DNA of 64,000 nt from Asinibacterium sp. OR53 (GCF_000515315.1 NZ_KI911562.1:950505-1014504), one strand, 5' to 3'. Shown: positions 26,567 through 35,699, counted from the first letter of the stretch. The notes: a model not told the origin generated them from the sequence alone. A program made the numbers and translations.

Positions 26567-27562
26567 TTATACATTAAAATTATACGTCTTTGTAATTACC
26601 TGTTTGATCACCTCGTCGAGTTCCAGGGCGCTTTTGTGCAGGTGGGCAACGATCTCTTCCAGTTCATGGGGTTTGTGTGTATTGATCATTTCGGTGAGGC
26701 CAATGATATTAGCAACCGGCCTTCTGATCTCGTGCGACTGGATCTTAGCGATCTCCCGCAGGGCTTCGGTGTGTTTTTGGATTTCCAGTTCGTTTTTTTT
26801 CCGTTGGGTGATGTTTACCGAGTTTACCACGATGCCCAGGTAGTTTCCCCGTGCATCCGAGGCGGAATAATATTTCCGGAGGAGCCAAACCTTTTCTCCG
26901 TCGGGATAGGTAAAGTGGTGCTCGAATGCATAGTTTTTAGCGTTGCTGAGCAAAATGTCATCGAAATGCATGGCGGCCGTTTTCTGTTGTTCCAGCGTGA
27001 GGTAGTTCATGATCAGGTCGCCCACTTCGTAAGGTTTGCCCAGCAGGCGGCGGGCATGATGCTGTGCTGCTGTATTGGCATAAATGATACGGAGTCCCGG
27101 ATCTATAACGAGTGTTATGTTATCGGAGCTGTTGATGATGGCCTGGAGTGTGTTCTCCGATTCATAAAGCAAAGCCTGCTGGCGTTTGAGCTCTGTTATG
27201 TCTTTCGACAAACCAATGAGGTGGGTGACTTCCTGGTTGCTGTCGAGTATGGGAAAAGCTTCACTCAGGCTGAAGAGGGTTTCATTATCCAACACAATGG
27301 TTTCTTCGTAAGAAAAAGGGCTTTTGCAGTTGACGCAGGAAAACAGTTGCTTGCTGACCAGCTCATATTTTTCGGCGCTGAGTATCTCTTTCAGGTCTTT
27401 GCCTATGAGTTCTTCTGCTGTGTGGGAGAATTTCCGCAGGTAGGCCGCATTAACGTATTCTATGATGAAGCGCCGCTTTTCGGCTTCCACCCGCAATATG
27501 AAAACTGCATCATTGGTTTGTTCAACAAGTGAAACGAAAAGGGAGGGGCATACCTTCTTCAT
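26567..27562 (-). CDS. PAS-domain protein with histidine-kinase dimerisation helix but no ATPase domain
   Basis: A 331-residue soluble protein. Two PAS modules are visible (about 10-130, with FIIEYVNAAYLRKFSHTAEEL, quoted in part, and SKDITELKRQ; and about 135-260, with LRIIYANTAAQ and VNITQRKK). A phosphoacceptor-like SHEIRRPVANIIGL follows, with His277, but the protein ends 54 residues later without N, G1 or G2 boxes. It therefore cannot phosphorylate itself in the usual way. The ATG at 27562 was chosen; the open frame upstream runs antisense into asnS. No partner kinase is adjacent. Confidence 0.82.
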   Translation of the reverse strand: MKKVCPSLFVSLVEQTNDAVFILRVEAEKRRFIIEYVNAAYLRKFSHTAEELIGKDLKEILSAEKYELVSKQLFSCVNCKSPFSYEETIVLDNETLFSLSEAFPILDSNQEVTHLIGLSKDITELKRQQALLYESENTLQAIINSSDNITLVIDPGLRIIYANTAAQHHARRLLGKPYEVGDLIMNYLTLEQQKTAAMHFDDILLSNAKNYAFEHHFTYPDGEKVWLLRKYYSASDARGNYLGIVVNSVNITQRKKNELEIQKHTEALREIAKIQSHEIRRPVANIIGLTEMINTHKPHELEEIVAHLHKSALELDEVIKQVITKTYNFNV

Positions 27563-27677
27563 AGAGAGGACATTGGCAAGCTTGTTTTTATTATAGTACC
27601 AAAAATAAAAATACAGGATGCCTCCCAAATTTCCATGAATCATGAAAAGGAATATATGAGTTCGGAAGCCCAATACG

Positions 27678-27685
27678 TATCTTTG
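27678..27685 (+). promoter_or_regulatory. Candidate -7 box of asnS, near-leaderless
   Basis: TATCTTTG ends 7 bases before the asnS ATG. With the usual distance from box to start point, transcription would begin at about the start codon. Confidence 0.5.
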
Positions 27686-27692
27686 CTGCCTT

Positions 27693-29129
27693 ATGTTTAA
27701 CAAAAGAACCAAGATCAAGACCTTGCTGGCCGGCGAATTCGTTGGCCAGGATGTGACGGTAATGGGTTGGGTGCGCACTTTTCGCAACAACCAGTTCATA
27801 GCATTGAACGACGGCAGCACCAATAATAATATCCAGGTGGTGGTTGCCCTGGGTATGCTGGACGATGCCACGCTGAAGCGCATCACCACCGGCGCTTCAT
27901 TGAAGATCACCGGTGAGGTAGTGGCTTCATTGGGAAAGGGACAGAAAGTAGAGATACAGGCGAAGGGCCTGGAAGTGCTGGGCGACAGCGATGCAGAGAA
28001 ATACCCGCTGCAACCTAAAAAGCACAGCCTCGAGTTTTTGCGGGAGATCGCTCACCTGCGTTTCCGCACCAATACATTCGGCGCGGTGTTCCGCATCAGG
28101 CATTCACTGGCTTTTGCCGTGCACCAGTTTTTCAACGAAAGGGGTTTTGTGTACCTGCATACGCCCATCATCACCTCCAGTGATGCAGAAGGTGCGGGCG
28201 AAATGTTCCGTGTTACTACATTGCCCATGGAAGGAGCGCCACGCAAAGAAGATGGCGGCATTGATTTCGGAGAAGATTTTTTTGGTAAGAGCACGAACCT
28301 CACAGTAAGCGGACAACTCGAGGGAGAGTTAGGCGCCATGGCGTTCAGCGATATTTATACGTTTGGTCCCACTTTCCGCGCAGAAAATTCCAACACCACC
28401 CGCCACCTGGCCGAGTTCTGGATGATAGAACCCGAGATGGCGTTTTACGATATTGAAGACAATATGAACCTGGCCGAGGAGTTCATCCAGTACCTGATTC
28501 GTTATGCCATGAAGCATAACGCAGAAGACCTGGAATTCCTTGACCAGCGGCTGGCAGAAGAAGAAAAGCAGAAACCGCAGGCCGAGCGTTCAGAGATGGG
28601 CCTGCTGGAGAAACTGCGTTTTGTAGTAGACAACCAGTTCGAGCGCATCATTTATACAGAGGCCATTGATATTTTGCTGGACTCCCCTGCTTACAAGAAA
28701 AAGAAATTCAAATACGAGGTGAAGTGGGGCATTGATATGCAGAGTGAACATGAGCGTTACCTGGTAGAGAAGCATTTCAAAAAACCCGTGATCGTTACCG
28801 GATACCCCGCAGCCATCAAAGCGTTTTACATGCGCATGAACGAAGATGGAAAAACCGTTGCTGCAATGGACATACTGGCCCCCGGCATTGGCGAGATCGT
28901 AGGCGGATCACAGCGTGAAGAGCGGCTCGACAGACTGGAGCAGCGCATGAAAGACATGCACATTCCCGCTGAAGAAATGAGCTGGTACCTGGATACACGC
29001 CGTTATGGAACGGTGCCGCATGCCGGTTTCGGACTGGGCTTTGAACGAATGGTACAGTTTGTGACGGGTATGGGTAATATCCGCGACGTAATACCCTTTG
29101 CCCGTACGCCTAAAAATTGTGAATTTTAG
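27693..29129 (+). CDS. asnS: Asparaginyl-tRNA synthetase
   Basis: Charges tRNA-Asn. The N-terminal OB-fold (about 15-110: [20 protein letters not shown], partial) binds the anticodon; the class II catalytic core follows. Motif 2-like [21 protein letters not shown] (quoted in part) and motif 3 [15 protein letters not shown] are visible, with the NxxTxRHLAEF form that separates AsnRS from AspRS. The length (478) is typical. tRNA-Phe follows 90 bases downstream. Confidence 0.97.
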   Translation: MFNKRTKIKTLLAGEFVGQDVTVMGWVRTFRNNQFIALNDGSTNNNIQVVVALGMLDDATLKRITTGASLKITGEVVASLGKGQKVEIQAKGLEVLGDSDAEKYPLQPKKHSLEFLREIAHLRFRTNTFGAVFRIRHSLAFAVHQFFNERGFVYLHTPIITSSDAEGAGEMFRVTTLPMEGAPRKEDGGIDFGEDFFGKSTNLTVSGQLEGELGAMAFSDIYTFGPTFRAENSNTTRHLAEFWMIEPEMAFYDIEDNMNLAEEFIQYLIRYAMKHNAEDLEFLDQRLAEEEKQKPQAERSEMGLLEKLRFVVDNQFERIIYTEAIDILLDSPAYKKKKFKYEVKWGIDMQSEHERYLVEKHFKKPVIVTGYPAAIKAFYMRMNEDGKTVAAMDILAPGIGEIVGGSQREERLDRLEQRMKDMHIPAEEMSWYLDTRRYGTVPHAGFGLGFERMVQFVTGMGNIRDVIPFARTPKNCEF

Positions 29130-29151
29130 GTGGATTATTGCTGGAATCCCC

Positions 29152-29159
29152 TATTTTTG
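29152..29159 (+). promoter_or_regulatory. Candidate -7 box for tRNA-Phe
   Basis: TATTTTTG fits TAnnTTTG and lies 60 bases ahead of the tRNA, just after the asnS stop. No clear -33 box at the right distance. Confidence 0.4.
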
Positions 29160-29219
29160 CAACCCCGAAAGGGAAATAAAGCGGCAGAAGTGCGCCTCGC
29201 GCACCGAAGCTTCAGCGAA

Positions 29220-29292
29220 GGTGCGGTAGCTCAGTCGGTAGAGCAAAGGACTGAAAATCCTTGTGTCGGCGGTTCGATCCCGCCCCACACCA
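29220..29292 (+). tRNA. tRNA-Phe (anticodon GAA)
   Basis: All arms can be folded: D-stem GCTC/GAGC, anticodon stem AAGGA/TCCTT with loop CTGAAAA (anticodon GAA at 29253-29255), variable GTGTC, T-stem GGCGG/CCGCC with loop TTCGATC, discriminator A. The 7-bp acceptor stem GGTGCGG / CCACACC has one C-A mismatch at the fifth pair (29224 with 29287). The 3' CCA is not encoded. The fold otherwise is canonical. Confidence 0.95.
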
Positions 29293-29296
29293 CGGA

Positions 29297-29324
29297 AACC
29301 TCAACAGTAATGTTGGGGTTTTTT
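29297..29324 (+). terminator. Intrinsic terminator after tRNA-Phe
   Basis: A 10-bp stem AACCTCAACA / TGTTGGGGTT (one wobble pair) with loop GTAA is followed by TTTT, 4 bases after the tRNA. Confidence 0.8.
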
Positions 29325-29594
29325 GTGCTATCTACGTATTGATTATCATTTTGTTATTAGGTCGCTGTGACTTGATTAATGAATAAGATTTTATCTCTGT
29401 TGCAGTGATTCAATTATGTGCAAAATCCGATTGCATTGATCAATTGGATCCAGTTTGGATGTTGTTCAAATCATGATGAATTGCGTTCATCTTTAAGTTC
29501 TATCAAGTATCTAGGAATTAATATAGACTGGGCAAAACAAAACTTCAGGTGATTTGCTGACTGATTTTCGGGTATTCTTTGCTTCGCTTTATCG
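29325..29594. other. Gene-free AT-rich spacer between tRNA-Phe and a toxin-antitoxin pair
   Basis: I find no reading frame, hairpin or repeat of the tRNA 3' end here. The stretch is richer in A and T than its neighbours, which fits an acquired segment beside a tRNA gene, but no attachment-site duplication is visible. Confidence 0.5.
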
Positions 29595-29602
29595 TATATT
29601 TG
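29595..29602 (+). promoter_or_regulatory. Candidate -7 box of the toxin-antitoxin pair
   Basis: TATATTTG fits TAnnTTTG and ends 17 bases before the antitoxin ATG. A TTTG at 29578-29581 is closer (13 bases) than a usual -33 element. Confidence 0.45.
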
Positions 29603-29619
29603 AAGAGTAAATATTTATC

Positions 29620-29790
29620 ATGACAGAGATCATCATCGATAAGAAAAAATACGTGTTGGTGCCTGCAAAGGATTATTCCGCTTTGCAAAAAAAAGCTGCC
29701 TTAAAATCCAAGGCTGAAAAGGTTTTTTCTTTGGAAGATGCCCGGTCGTTTAGTAAGAAGTTGATCAAAAAATGGGCAACAGGAAAGTAA
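29620..29790 (+). CDS. Small antitoxin-like protein, partner of the ParE/RelE-type toxin
   Basis: A 56-residue frame starting MTEIIIDKKKYVLVPAKDYS and ending KKLIKKWATGK. The N-terminal strand-turn (I-I-D-K-K-K-Y-V-L-V-P) followed by lysine-rich helices resembles short RelB/Phd-type antitoxins. It overlaps the toxin gene by 19 bases, as such pairs often do. The protein is highly basic, which is unusual for an antitoxin. Function is inferred from position and size. Confidence 0.7.
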   Translation: MTEIIIDKKKYVLVPAKDYSALQKKAALKSKAEKVFSLEDARSFSKKLIKKWATGK

Positions 29791-30071
29791 CCGTAAAACA
29801 AAGCGCCGCTGAAAACATTGCATCTATCGCCTGGTATATTGAATCCAAGGGCTTGATTGCAACTGCCGAAAAGTTTACTGATGACATTTATGATTACCTC
29901 CTCAAACTTGCCAATCCTATAAAATCCTATGCTGCTTGTAAAGACCCCGTTCGTTCTTCATTAGGATATAAATGTATTCCCTATAAAAAGAAATATACAA
30001 TTGTTTTTATCGAAACAGAAGGAGATCTGATGATCTGTGAGTTCATTCCATCCAAGATGATTCATTGGTAA
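29772..30071 (+). CDS. ParE/RelE-type toxin
   Basis: A 99-residue protein with the ParE/RelE-family layout: N-terminal helix pair (AAENIASIAWYIESKG, TAEKFTDDIYDYLLKL), then a beta-sheet containing YKCIPYKKKYTIVFIE. This YKKKY-x-I-x-F core is typical of the plasmid-stabilisation (ParE) branch. Whether it cuts mRNA or poisons gyrase cannot be read from sequence. It is cotranscribed with the small upstream gene. Confidence 0.8.
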   Translation: MGNRKVTVKQSAAENIASIAWYIESKGLIATAEKFTDDIYDYLLKLANPIKSYAACKDPVRSSLGYKCIPYKKKYTIVFIETEGDLMICEFIPSKMIHW

Positions 30072-30126
30072 ATGAATACTTGTATCGCTCCTTTAATCTT
30101 TGGACACTCAAGAAATAATGTAAACG

Positions 30127-30957
30127 ATGAAAAGACAAATAATAATCTTTCTAATCGCATCACTATCGGCCATTTGCGGTTTTTCTCAAAAACAAAAAGC
30201 AATCGATTGGAAAAAACTGAACGTCCTGGTGTATTCGAAAAACGGTAAAGGCTATGTTCACGACAATATCGCTTCAGCTGTAGCTGGCCTGCAAGATCTG
30301 GGCAAGAAATATGGTTTTAAAGTAGACACTTCAACCAACCCCTCGGTATTTACGAGAGAAAACTTGTCAAAATACCATCTCCTGATTTTCCCAAGCACCA
30401 ATAATGAGGTGTTCGACACGGAAGAACAACGTTTGGCATTTCGGCAATACATCGAAGCGGGCGGAGGCCTGGTTGGTATTCATTCGGCGATAGCCACCGA
30501 ACGCGATTGGACTTGGTTCAAACAATTCACTGGTGGCACGTTTTCGTGGCACGCGCCTTTTCAAAAGTTCAAAGTGCGGGTTGTGGACAAAAATCATCCT
30601 TCGGTAGCAGGTATGCCAACGGTTTGGGATGTTGAAGACGAGTGTTATTTTGAAAAGGAGCTGTACCCATCTATCCACACTTTTTTGGTGCATGATATAA
30701 CGACTGTTAAACCGCATGAGAACATCAAATCAAATATGGGCAGCTTCAAAGATTATTATCCCGCAGGTTGGCACAACTATTACGACGGTGGCCTGGCCTG
30801 GATGACAACATTAGGGCATGATAAAAAACTTTATTCAGACCCATCTTTCATGCGGTTTATTTTGCAAGGCATCGAGTTTGTAGCCACGCATCGCCCTCAA
30901 AAACTGGACTATTCAAAGGCGTATGCCAAAGAGCGCAACGAATCAATTCAGTGGTAA
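30127..30957 (+). CDS. ThuA-domain protein, exported
   Basis: A 276-residue protein with signal peptide (ends CGFSQ) and one ThuA-like domain of the glutamine amidotransferase fold: VLVYSKNGKGYVHDNI, then YHLLIFPSTNNEVF, GGGLVGIHSA and GWHNYYDGGLAWMTTLGH (each a part). ThuA proteins occur with sugar-utilisation and keto-glycoside enzymes in Bacteroidota; the reaction is uncertain. It stands alone here, convergent with the Fic gene 7 bases on. Confidence 0.88.
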   Translation: MKRQIIIFLIASLSAICGFSQKQKAIDWKKLNVLVYSKNGKGYVHDNIASAVAGLQDLGKKYGFKVDTSTNPSVFTRENLSKYHLLIFPSTNNEVFDTEEQRLAFRQYIEAGGGLVGIHSAIATERDWTWFKQFTGGTFSWHAPFQKFKVRVVDKNHPSVAGMPTVWDVEDECYFEKELYPSIHTFLVHDITTVKPHENIKSNMGSFKDYYPAGWHNYYDGGLAWMTTLGHDKKLYSDPSFMRFILQGIEFVATHRPQKLDYSKAYAKERNESIQW

Positions 30958-30964
30958 GAGGCGT

Positions 30965-32071
30965 TTATTCTGAAATCGTATAACTCGTACTTCTTCCTCC
31001 GCCGGGTTCTTTCGTCAATATAGCTTTGTTCACTAAGTCTTGTATGTCTCTCAATGCTGTATCCTGTGATGTTTTGGTGATCTTGGCCCATTTGGAAGTG
31101 TTCAATTTTCCTTCAAAACCATCCAGCAGCTTGTTCAGCATCAATTGTTGCCGTTCATTCAACAGCGTAGTAGCATGCTTTTCCCAGAACCGCGCTTTTT
31201 TCAGTACCAAAGCGAGCGTTTCATCTGTGGCCTTTATAGCACGATTCAAACAGTCTAAAAACCATAGCAGCCATGCTGTAATATCCATGGACCCCTTTTG
31301 TGTGTTTTCCAAAACATCATAATAGGCGTTTCTTTCTTTCCTGATTTGCGCACTCATGCTATAGAACCGTTGAACCGATTCATCTGCGCGGGAGAGTTGC
31401 ATATCTGCAATAGCCCGGGCTATACGCCCGTTGCCATCATCGAAAGGGTGGATGGTTACAAACCAAAGATGCGCAACCGCCGCCTTCAGTACGCCATCCA
31501 TCTTTATATCCTCGTTGAACCAACGGATAAAGCGGGTCATCTCTTCATCTAACCCGTCGGCGTCGGGTGCCTGGAAATGGACTTTCTCCCTTCCTGCGGC
31601 ACCGGAAACTACCTGCATCGGATCCTCTTTTTGATTATCCCTCCAGGCTGCCACTACTATTTTATGCATGCCGCTTCTGCCTGTAGGAAATAGGGCTGCA
31701 TGCCAACCAAAAAGCCTGTCGGCAGATAATGCTTGTTTGTAATGTTGCGTCGCATCGAGCATCATTTCTACCACCCCCTCCACATGTCGGTCTGCAGGTA
31801 CCAGTCCAGCAATATCCATTCCCAGTCTGCGGGCAATGGAAGACCGGACCTGGTCGGCATCCAATAACTCCCCTTCAATTTCGCTTGACTTCAATACATC
31901 CAGGGTAAGCGTTCGGAGATTCGCCTCTGCCTGCAAGCGGAAGCCCAAACCTTCCATGCGCCCCAATAACCGGCCCTGCCTGTGACGTACTTCAGCCAAC
32001 AAGGGGGCCACCAGCTCCTGCTGCCAGGTAAAATGAGGCCAATTAGATAATTGATGGATATAAACTGCCAT
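30965..32071 (-). CDS. Fic family protein with DUF4172 N-domain
   Basis: A 368-residue protein that probably transfers AMP to target proteins. The N-terminal part (YIHQLSNWPHFTW) matches DUF4172. A built-in inhibitory motif S-x-x-x-E-G is seen at 62-67 (SSEIEG). The Fic core motif HPFDDGNGR starts at His208. The last 90 residues look like a winged helix (LDGFEGKLNTSKWAKITKTS, partial; then DTALRDIQDLVNKAIL), which may bind DNA. The ATG at 32071 lies inside a cluster of repeated operator-like sequences, so the protein may control its own gene. Confidence 0.92.
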   Translation of the reverse strand: MAVYIHQLSNWPHFTWQQELVAPLLAEVRHRQGRLLGRMEGLGFRLQAEANLRTLTLDVLKSSEIEGELLDADQVRSSIARRLGMDIAGLVPADRHVEGVVEMMLDATQHYKQALSADRLFGWHAALFPTGRSGMHKIVVAAWRDNQKEDPMQVVSGAAGREKVHFQAPDADGLDEEMTRFIRWFNEDIKMDGVLKAAVAHLWFVTIHPFDDGNGRIARAIADMQLSRADESVQRFYSMSAQIRKERNAYYDVLENTQKGSMDITAWLLWFLDCLNRAIKATDETLALVLKKARFWEKHATTLLNERQQLMLNKLLDGFEGKLNTSKWAKITKTSQDTALRDIQDLVNKAILTKEPGGGRSTSYTISE

Positions 32072-32168
32072 TTTCCGCAAAATATGCGGTGAATATAAGC
32101 ATTATTCTCCGCATATCAGTTATTCTCCGTAAAATATGCGGAGAATAGGCCCGGTATTCGCCGCATAA
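32071..32168. promoter_or_regulatory. Operator-like array of six related half-sites upstream of the Fic gene
   Basis: Copies of ATTCTCCGCATAT, in both directions, at 32082-32094 (reverse, ATATGCGGTGAAT), 32104-32116, 32122-32134 (ATTCTCCGTAAAA), 32134-32146 (reverse, exact) and 32156-32168 (ATTCGCCGCATAA); a weaker one, TTTTCCGCAAAAT, at 32071-32083 overlaps the start codon. The copies at 32104 and 32134 form a perfect 13-bp inverted repeat, and CCGCA-N5-TGCGG lies at 32075-32089. Confidence 0.8.
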
Positions 32169-32326
32169 GCATATTCGAGACCTGAAGTTGAAGATATAAC
32201 TGCCATTAAATGTTTCCCTAATTTTAGAAGGGGTGATTGGTTTTCTTTTCATTGCTGTTACAATTACCCCCGGTATGATGAAACTAATGGAAAACTTATT
32301 GCCAAACCAGCCATAGAACAGACTGT

Positions 32327-34528
32327 ATGCAAAATTTTAAGAACGGGAAGATTCCCTTGTTTATGTACCTCCTGCTTGTTATCTCATGGGTGTGTTGTAC
32401 ACCGGCAGAAAAACAAGAATATAAAAACTGGAATGTGTATGGAGGCACAAAAGATGCGATGCATTATTCCACCCTCACAGCAATTGACACAAACAACGTA
32501 AACCACCTGGCCATTGCCTGGACCTATCATACAAACGACGCAGACACCCTGCTTCATTCCCAGATACAATGCAATCCTATTGTAGTAGACGGTATACTAT
32601 ACGGCACTACGCCCAAAATGAAAATGTTTGCATTGGATGCTGCCACGGGAAAACAACAATGGATCTTTGACCCCGGCGCCAAAATTTCAGCAGACACCAG
32701 CGCACAAACTCGTTTGATGATGGCCTTCTCCAATACAGGTCGCGGCGTTACTTATTGGACAGACGGCAAGAACGACAAAAGGCTTTTTTATACGGCCGGA
32801 GATCAGCTCATCTGCTTGCAGGCGGCCAACGGAAAACCCGCAGCGGATTTTGGTAACAATGGCCGTATAGATCTTCACGACGGACTGGACCGTGATGTGA
32901 AAGATAAATTTATCACTTCCAATACGCCCGGCATTATTTATAAAGATGTATTGATCATCGGCTCACGTGTAGCGGAAGATGCAACGGCAGCTCCAGGTCA
33001 TATTCGCGCTTATGATGTTCGTACCGGCAAACTGAGATGGATATTTCATACCATACCCCAGCCCGGTGAATTAGGCTATGAAACATGGGAAGGTAAAGAA
33101 GCCTGGAAACACCTGGGCGGCGCCAATTGCTGGGCAGGCATGAGCCTGGATGAAGCCAAAGGCATTGTGTTCATACCAACAGGTTCTGTTTCTTTTGATT
33201 TTTATGGGGGCAAACGATTGGGTCCAGATCTTTTCGGCAATTGTGTGTTGGCATTGGATGCGGCAACCGGCAAACTGATCTGGCATTATCAAACAGTGCA
33301 CCACGATATCTGGGACCGCGACCTGCCTACCGCGCCGGTTTTGGTAAATATTATAAAGGATGGAAAAAAGATCGAAGCGCTGGCCCAACCCAGCAAAACA
33401 GGATTTATTTTTTTACTAGACAGAACAACCGGTAAACCTGTGTACCCGGTAGAAGAAAAACCAGTACCCACTGAATCGGGACTAACAGGTGAAAAAATAG
33501 CTGCTACACAACCCATACCAACATTCCCGAAACCCTTTGCAAGACAATCTTTATCGGAAGCAGACCTGAACAACCTCGTCGGCGATTCATCGTTCCAGGA
33601 TATTAAAAAGAGGTTGGCAGGTTATAAGACAGGAAATATTTTCAACCCCCCATCCAAAGAAGGCACGGTTATTTTTCCCGGCTTCGATGGTGGCGCCGAA
33701 TGGGGCGGTCCCGCCTATGATCCGGCCACAGGTATATTATATGTGAACGCCAACGAAGTGCCATGGGTATTAAAAATGGTGGATGTAAAAGAGAAAGCGG
33801 CAAAAGAAGAAAATTATTTAGCAGCCGGTAAACGCTTATATACGCTTAACTGCATGAGCTGCCATGGCCCCGAAAGAAAAGGATCGGGGAACTATCCATC
33901 ACTGATTAGTGTAAATAAAAAATACAACGATGCAAGATTTCTCCAGTTGCTCAGATCGGGAAGGGGCATGATGCCGGCATTCAATCATCTTTCAGAACAG
34001 GAACAAAATGCCGTTGCCGCATATATACTGGAGGATAAAATAAAGCAAACGCAAAAATTCATCCATGAACAAAAAGCAGATGATGCATACATGCACCTGC
34101 CCTATACCAATACCGGCTATAACAAATTCCTGACAAAAGAAGGGTATCCCGCCGTTAAACCACCATGGGGTACATTAACCGCTATTGACCTGAACACAGG
34201 TGAATTTGTATGGAAAGAAACGTTGGGCGATTATCCGGAACTGAAGGCAAGGGGCATACATGCAGGCACGGAAAACTATGGCGGCCCGGTAGTAACGGCG
34301 GGCGGTTTGTTGTTCATAGCAGCCACAAAAGACAATAAAATAAGGGCTTTCCATAAAAGAACAGGAAAACTATTGTGGGAGGCCGATTTACCCGTTTCGG
34401 GTTTTGCCACCCCTGCGGTATATCATGTAAAAGGAAAACAATTTATTGTAATTGCATGCGGTGGTGGTAAATTGAAGACCCGATCCGGTGATGCTTATGT
34501 GGCATTCGCATTACCGGATAAAAACTGA
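32327..34528 (+). CDS. PQQ-dependent dehydrogenase with inserted cytochrome c domain, lipoprotein
   Basis: A 733-residue predicted lipoprotein (Cys after LLVISWVC, about residue 23). Quinoprotein beta-propeller repeats are seen in order (WTYHTNDADTL, then GTTPKMKMFALDAATGKQQW, VVTAGGLLFIAAT). A heme motif CMSCH (Cys509, Cys512, His513) marks a cytochrome c domain inserted before the last propeller blades, with a Met ligand candidate in GRGMMPAF. Expected role: oxidation of a sugar or alcohol in the periplasm with electrons passed to heme. Substrate unknown. The next gene follows after 11 bases. Confidence 0.9.
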   Translation: MQNFKNGKIPLFMYLLLVISWVCCTPAEKQEYKNWNVYGGTKDAMHYSTLTAIDTNNVNHLAIAWTYHTNDADTLLHSQIQCNPIVVDGILYGTTPKMKMFALDAATGKQQWIFDPGAKISADTSAQTRLMMAFSNTGRGVTYWTDGKNDKRLFYTAGDQLICLQAANGKPAADFGNNGRIDLHDGLDRDVKDKFITSNTPGIIYKDVLIIGSRVAEDATAAPGHIRAYDVRTGKLRWIFHTIPQPGELGYETWEGKEAWKHLGGANCWAGMSLDEAKGIVFIPTGSVSFDFYGGKRLGPDLFGNCVLALDAATGKLIWHYQTVHHDIWDRDLPTAPVLVNIIKDGKKIEALAQPSKTGFIFLLDRTTGKPVYPVEEKPVPTESGLTGEKIAATQPIPTFPKPFARQSLSEADLNNLVGDSSFQDIKKRLAGYKTGNIFNPPSKEGTVIFPGFDGGAEWGGPAYDPATGILYVNANEVPWVLKMVDVKEKAAKEENYLAAGKRLYTLNCMSCHGPERKGSGNYPSLISVNKKYNDARFLQLLRSGRGMMPAFNHLSEQEQNAVAAYILEDKIKQTQKFIHEQKADDAYMHLPYTNTGYNKFLTKEGYPAVKPPWGTLTAIDLNTGEFVWKETLGDYPELKARGIHAGTENYGGPVVTAGGLLFIAATKDNKIRAFHKRTGKLLWEADLPVSGFATPAVYHVKGKQFIVIACGGGKLKTRSGDAYVAFALPDKN

Positions 34529-34539
34529 AACCCCCGATC

Positions 34540-35688
34540 ATGCAACCCGGTATCGAACTGAAAGCAAAGAAAAAATCGCCGCTGGAAAAATTTGGCGTCT
34601 ATTACCTCGACCGGTTCGACAAAAAAGACCTCACGCATCATGTGTTCGATATACCCGATGTAGTACTGGAACAAAAGATCAGGAGAATATCCATCAAGGG
34701 CATCGTATTATCTGCTATTACCGGCCTGGTATTGGTTTGGCCTACCGTATACATTGACCTGCTGAAACAAAACGAACCCTGGTATATACACTATGCATGG
34801 ACAGGCGGCGTAACACTGATTTCCATTGTTATTGAATTGTACTTATTATTCCTGATCGCATTGAAAGCCGTTCACGAAGTAAGCGAACTGATCAACCTGC
34901 ATGTGCATAAAAAAGATTTCCTGCAATCTGGTCCCTTCAGTATCACGAACATCCTGGCAAGAACAGCATTGGAACTGCCCGACCCGGAGATGGAAGTATT
35001 GGGTATCGATCCTTTTGAGCGGATATCGAAAAAAAACCTGTTGATATTGGGTTTGCTGTACAAGCTCAAGATCACGATCACGAATTTCGCTGCCAGGTTC
35101 CTGTTGCTGAAAACGGTGGGCAAAACGATCGCAGGTATTTCCATCAATTATGTGGCGCTGCCGGTGGAATGTTTCTGGAACGGGGTAGTGCTCAACCGCG
35201 TAGTGAAAGAAGCCCGCCTGCGCTTGTTTGGTTTTGCTTTGAGCAATCATATCGCCGACAATGTATTGCACGATCACCTTATAGAGCGGCTCTCGCCTTT
35301 GGCCAAGCAAGGCTGTCTCTGCGCTATTGGCAATGCCGTGGTGATGGCCCAGAATTTTCATCCCAATATGGTGATCCTGTTGCTGCGCTTCCAGCACCTG
35401 CTTCATACCGATAATAACAGCACGGTAAAATATGATGACTGGAATGTATTCCTCGACATTTTAAAACGGGTAAGTAAGGAAGAACGCAATCTCCTGCTGG
35501 ATCTTTTCACCGTTGCCGTAGCGTTCGATGGTAAAATATCACAAGTAGAAGCCAAAAACATCAAAGATGCTTATGGCGCAGATTATGAATTGTATCGCCC
35601 CAGGCTGCTGCAGCTGACTGCACACATGCGGGCAGGCAGGTTGAATGCCGCAGCGCAGTTGTGCGGTATCGACCTTTTAGCAGGATAA
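34540..35688 (+). CDS. Membrane-associated protein of unknown function (LBF_2804-like)
   Basis: A 382-residue protein with two clear hydrophobic segments at about 55-75 (IKGIVLSAITGLVLVWPTVY) and 92-110 (GVTLISIVIELYLLFLIAL), and helical hydrophobic stretches later. The C-terminal 100 residues (LLDLFTVAVAFDGKISQVEAK) resemble the TerB-like pattern of an acidic helical bundle. I think it belongs to the family named LBF_2804, but this is from memory. It may be cotranscribed with the PQQ dehydrogenase. Confidence 0.65.
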   Translation: MQPGIELKAKKKSPLEKFGVYYLDRFDKKDLTHHVFDIPDVVLEQKIRRISIKGIVLSAITGLVLVWPTVYIDLLKQNEPWYIHYAWTGGVTLISIVIELYLLFLIALKAVHEVSELINLHVHKKDFLQSGPFSITNILARTALELPDPEMEVLGIDPFERISKKNLLILGLLYKLKITITNFAARFLLLKTVGKTIAGISINYVALPVECFWNGVVLNRVVKEARLRLFGFALSNHIADNVLHDHLIERLSPLAKQGCLCAIGNAVVMAQNFHPNMVILLLRFQHLLHTDNNSTVKYDDWNVFLDILKRVSKEERNLLLDLFTVAVAFDGKISQVEAKNIKDAYGADYELYRPRLLQLTAHMRAGRLNAAAQLCGIDLLAG

Positions 35689-35699
35689 CTCTACCAAAC

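Noticed and set aside
27563..27910. N-terminal extension of the PAS protein
   Set aside because: It would run antisense through the start of asnS and shows no domain; ATG 27562 starts the first PAS-related helix.
32071..32168. CRISPR-like repeats
   Set aside because: The units are 13 bp, in both directions and irregularly spaced; no spacers of equal length and no cas genes.
32043..32252. Open reading frame on the minus strand upstream of the Fic gene
   Set aside because: Its coding content comes from the repeated operator-like elements; it has no protein-like composition.
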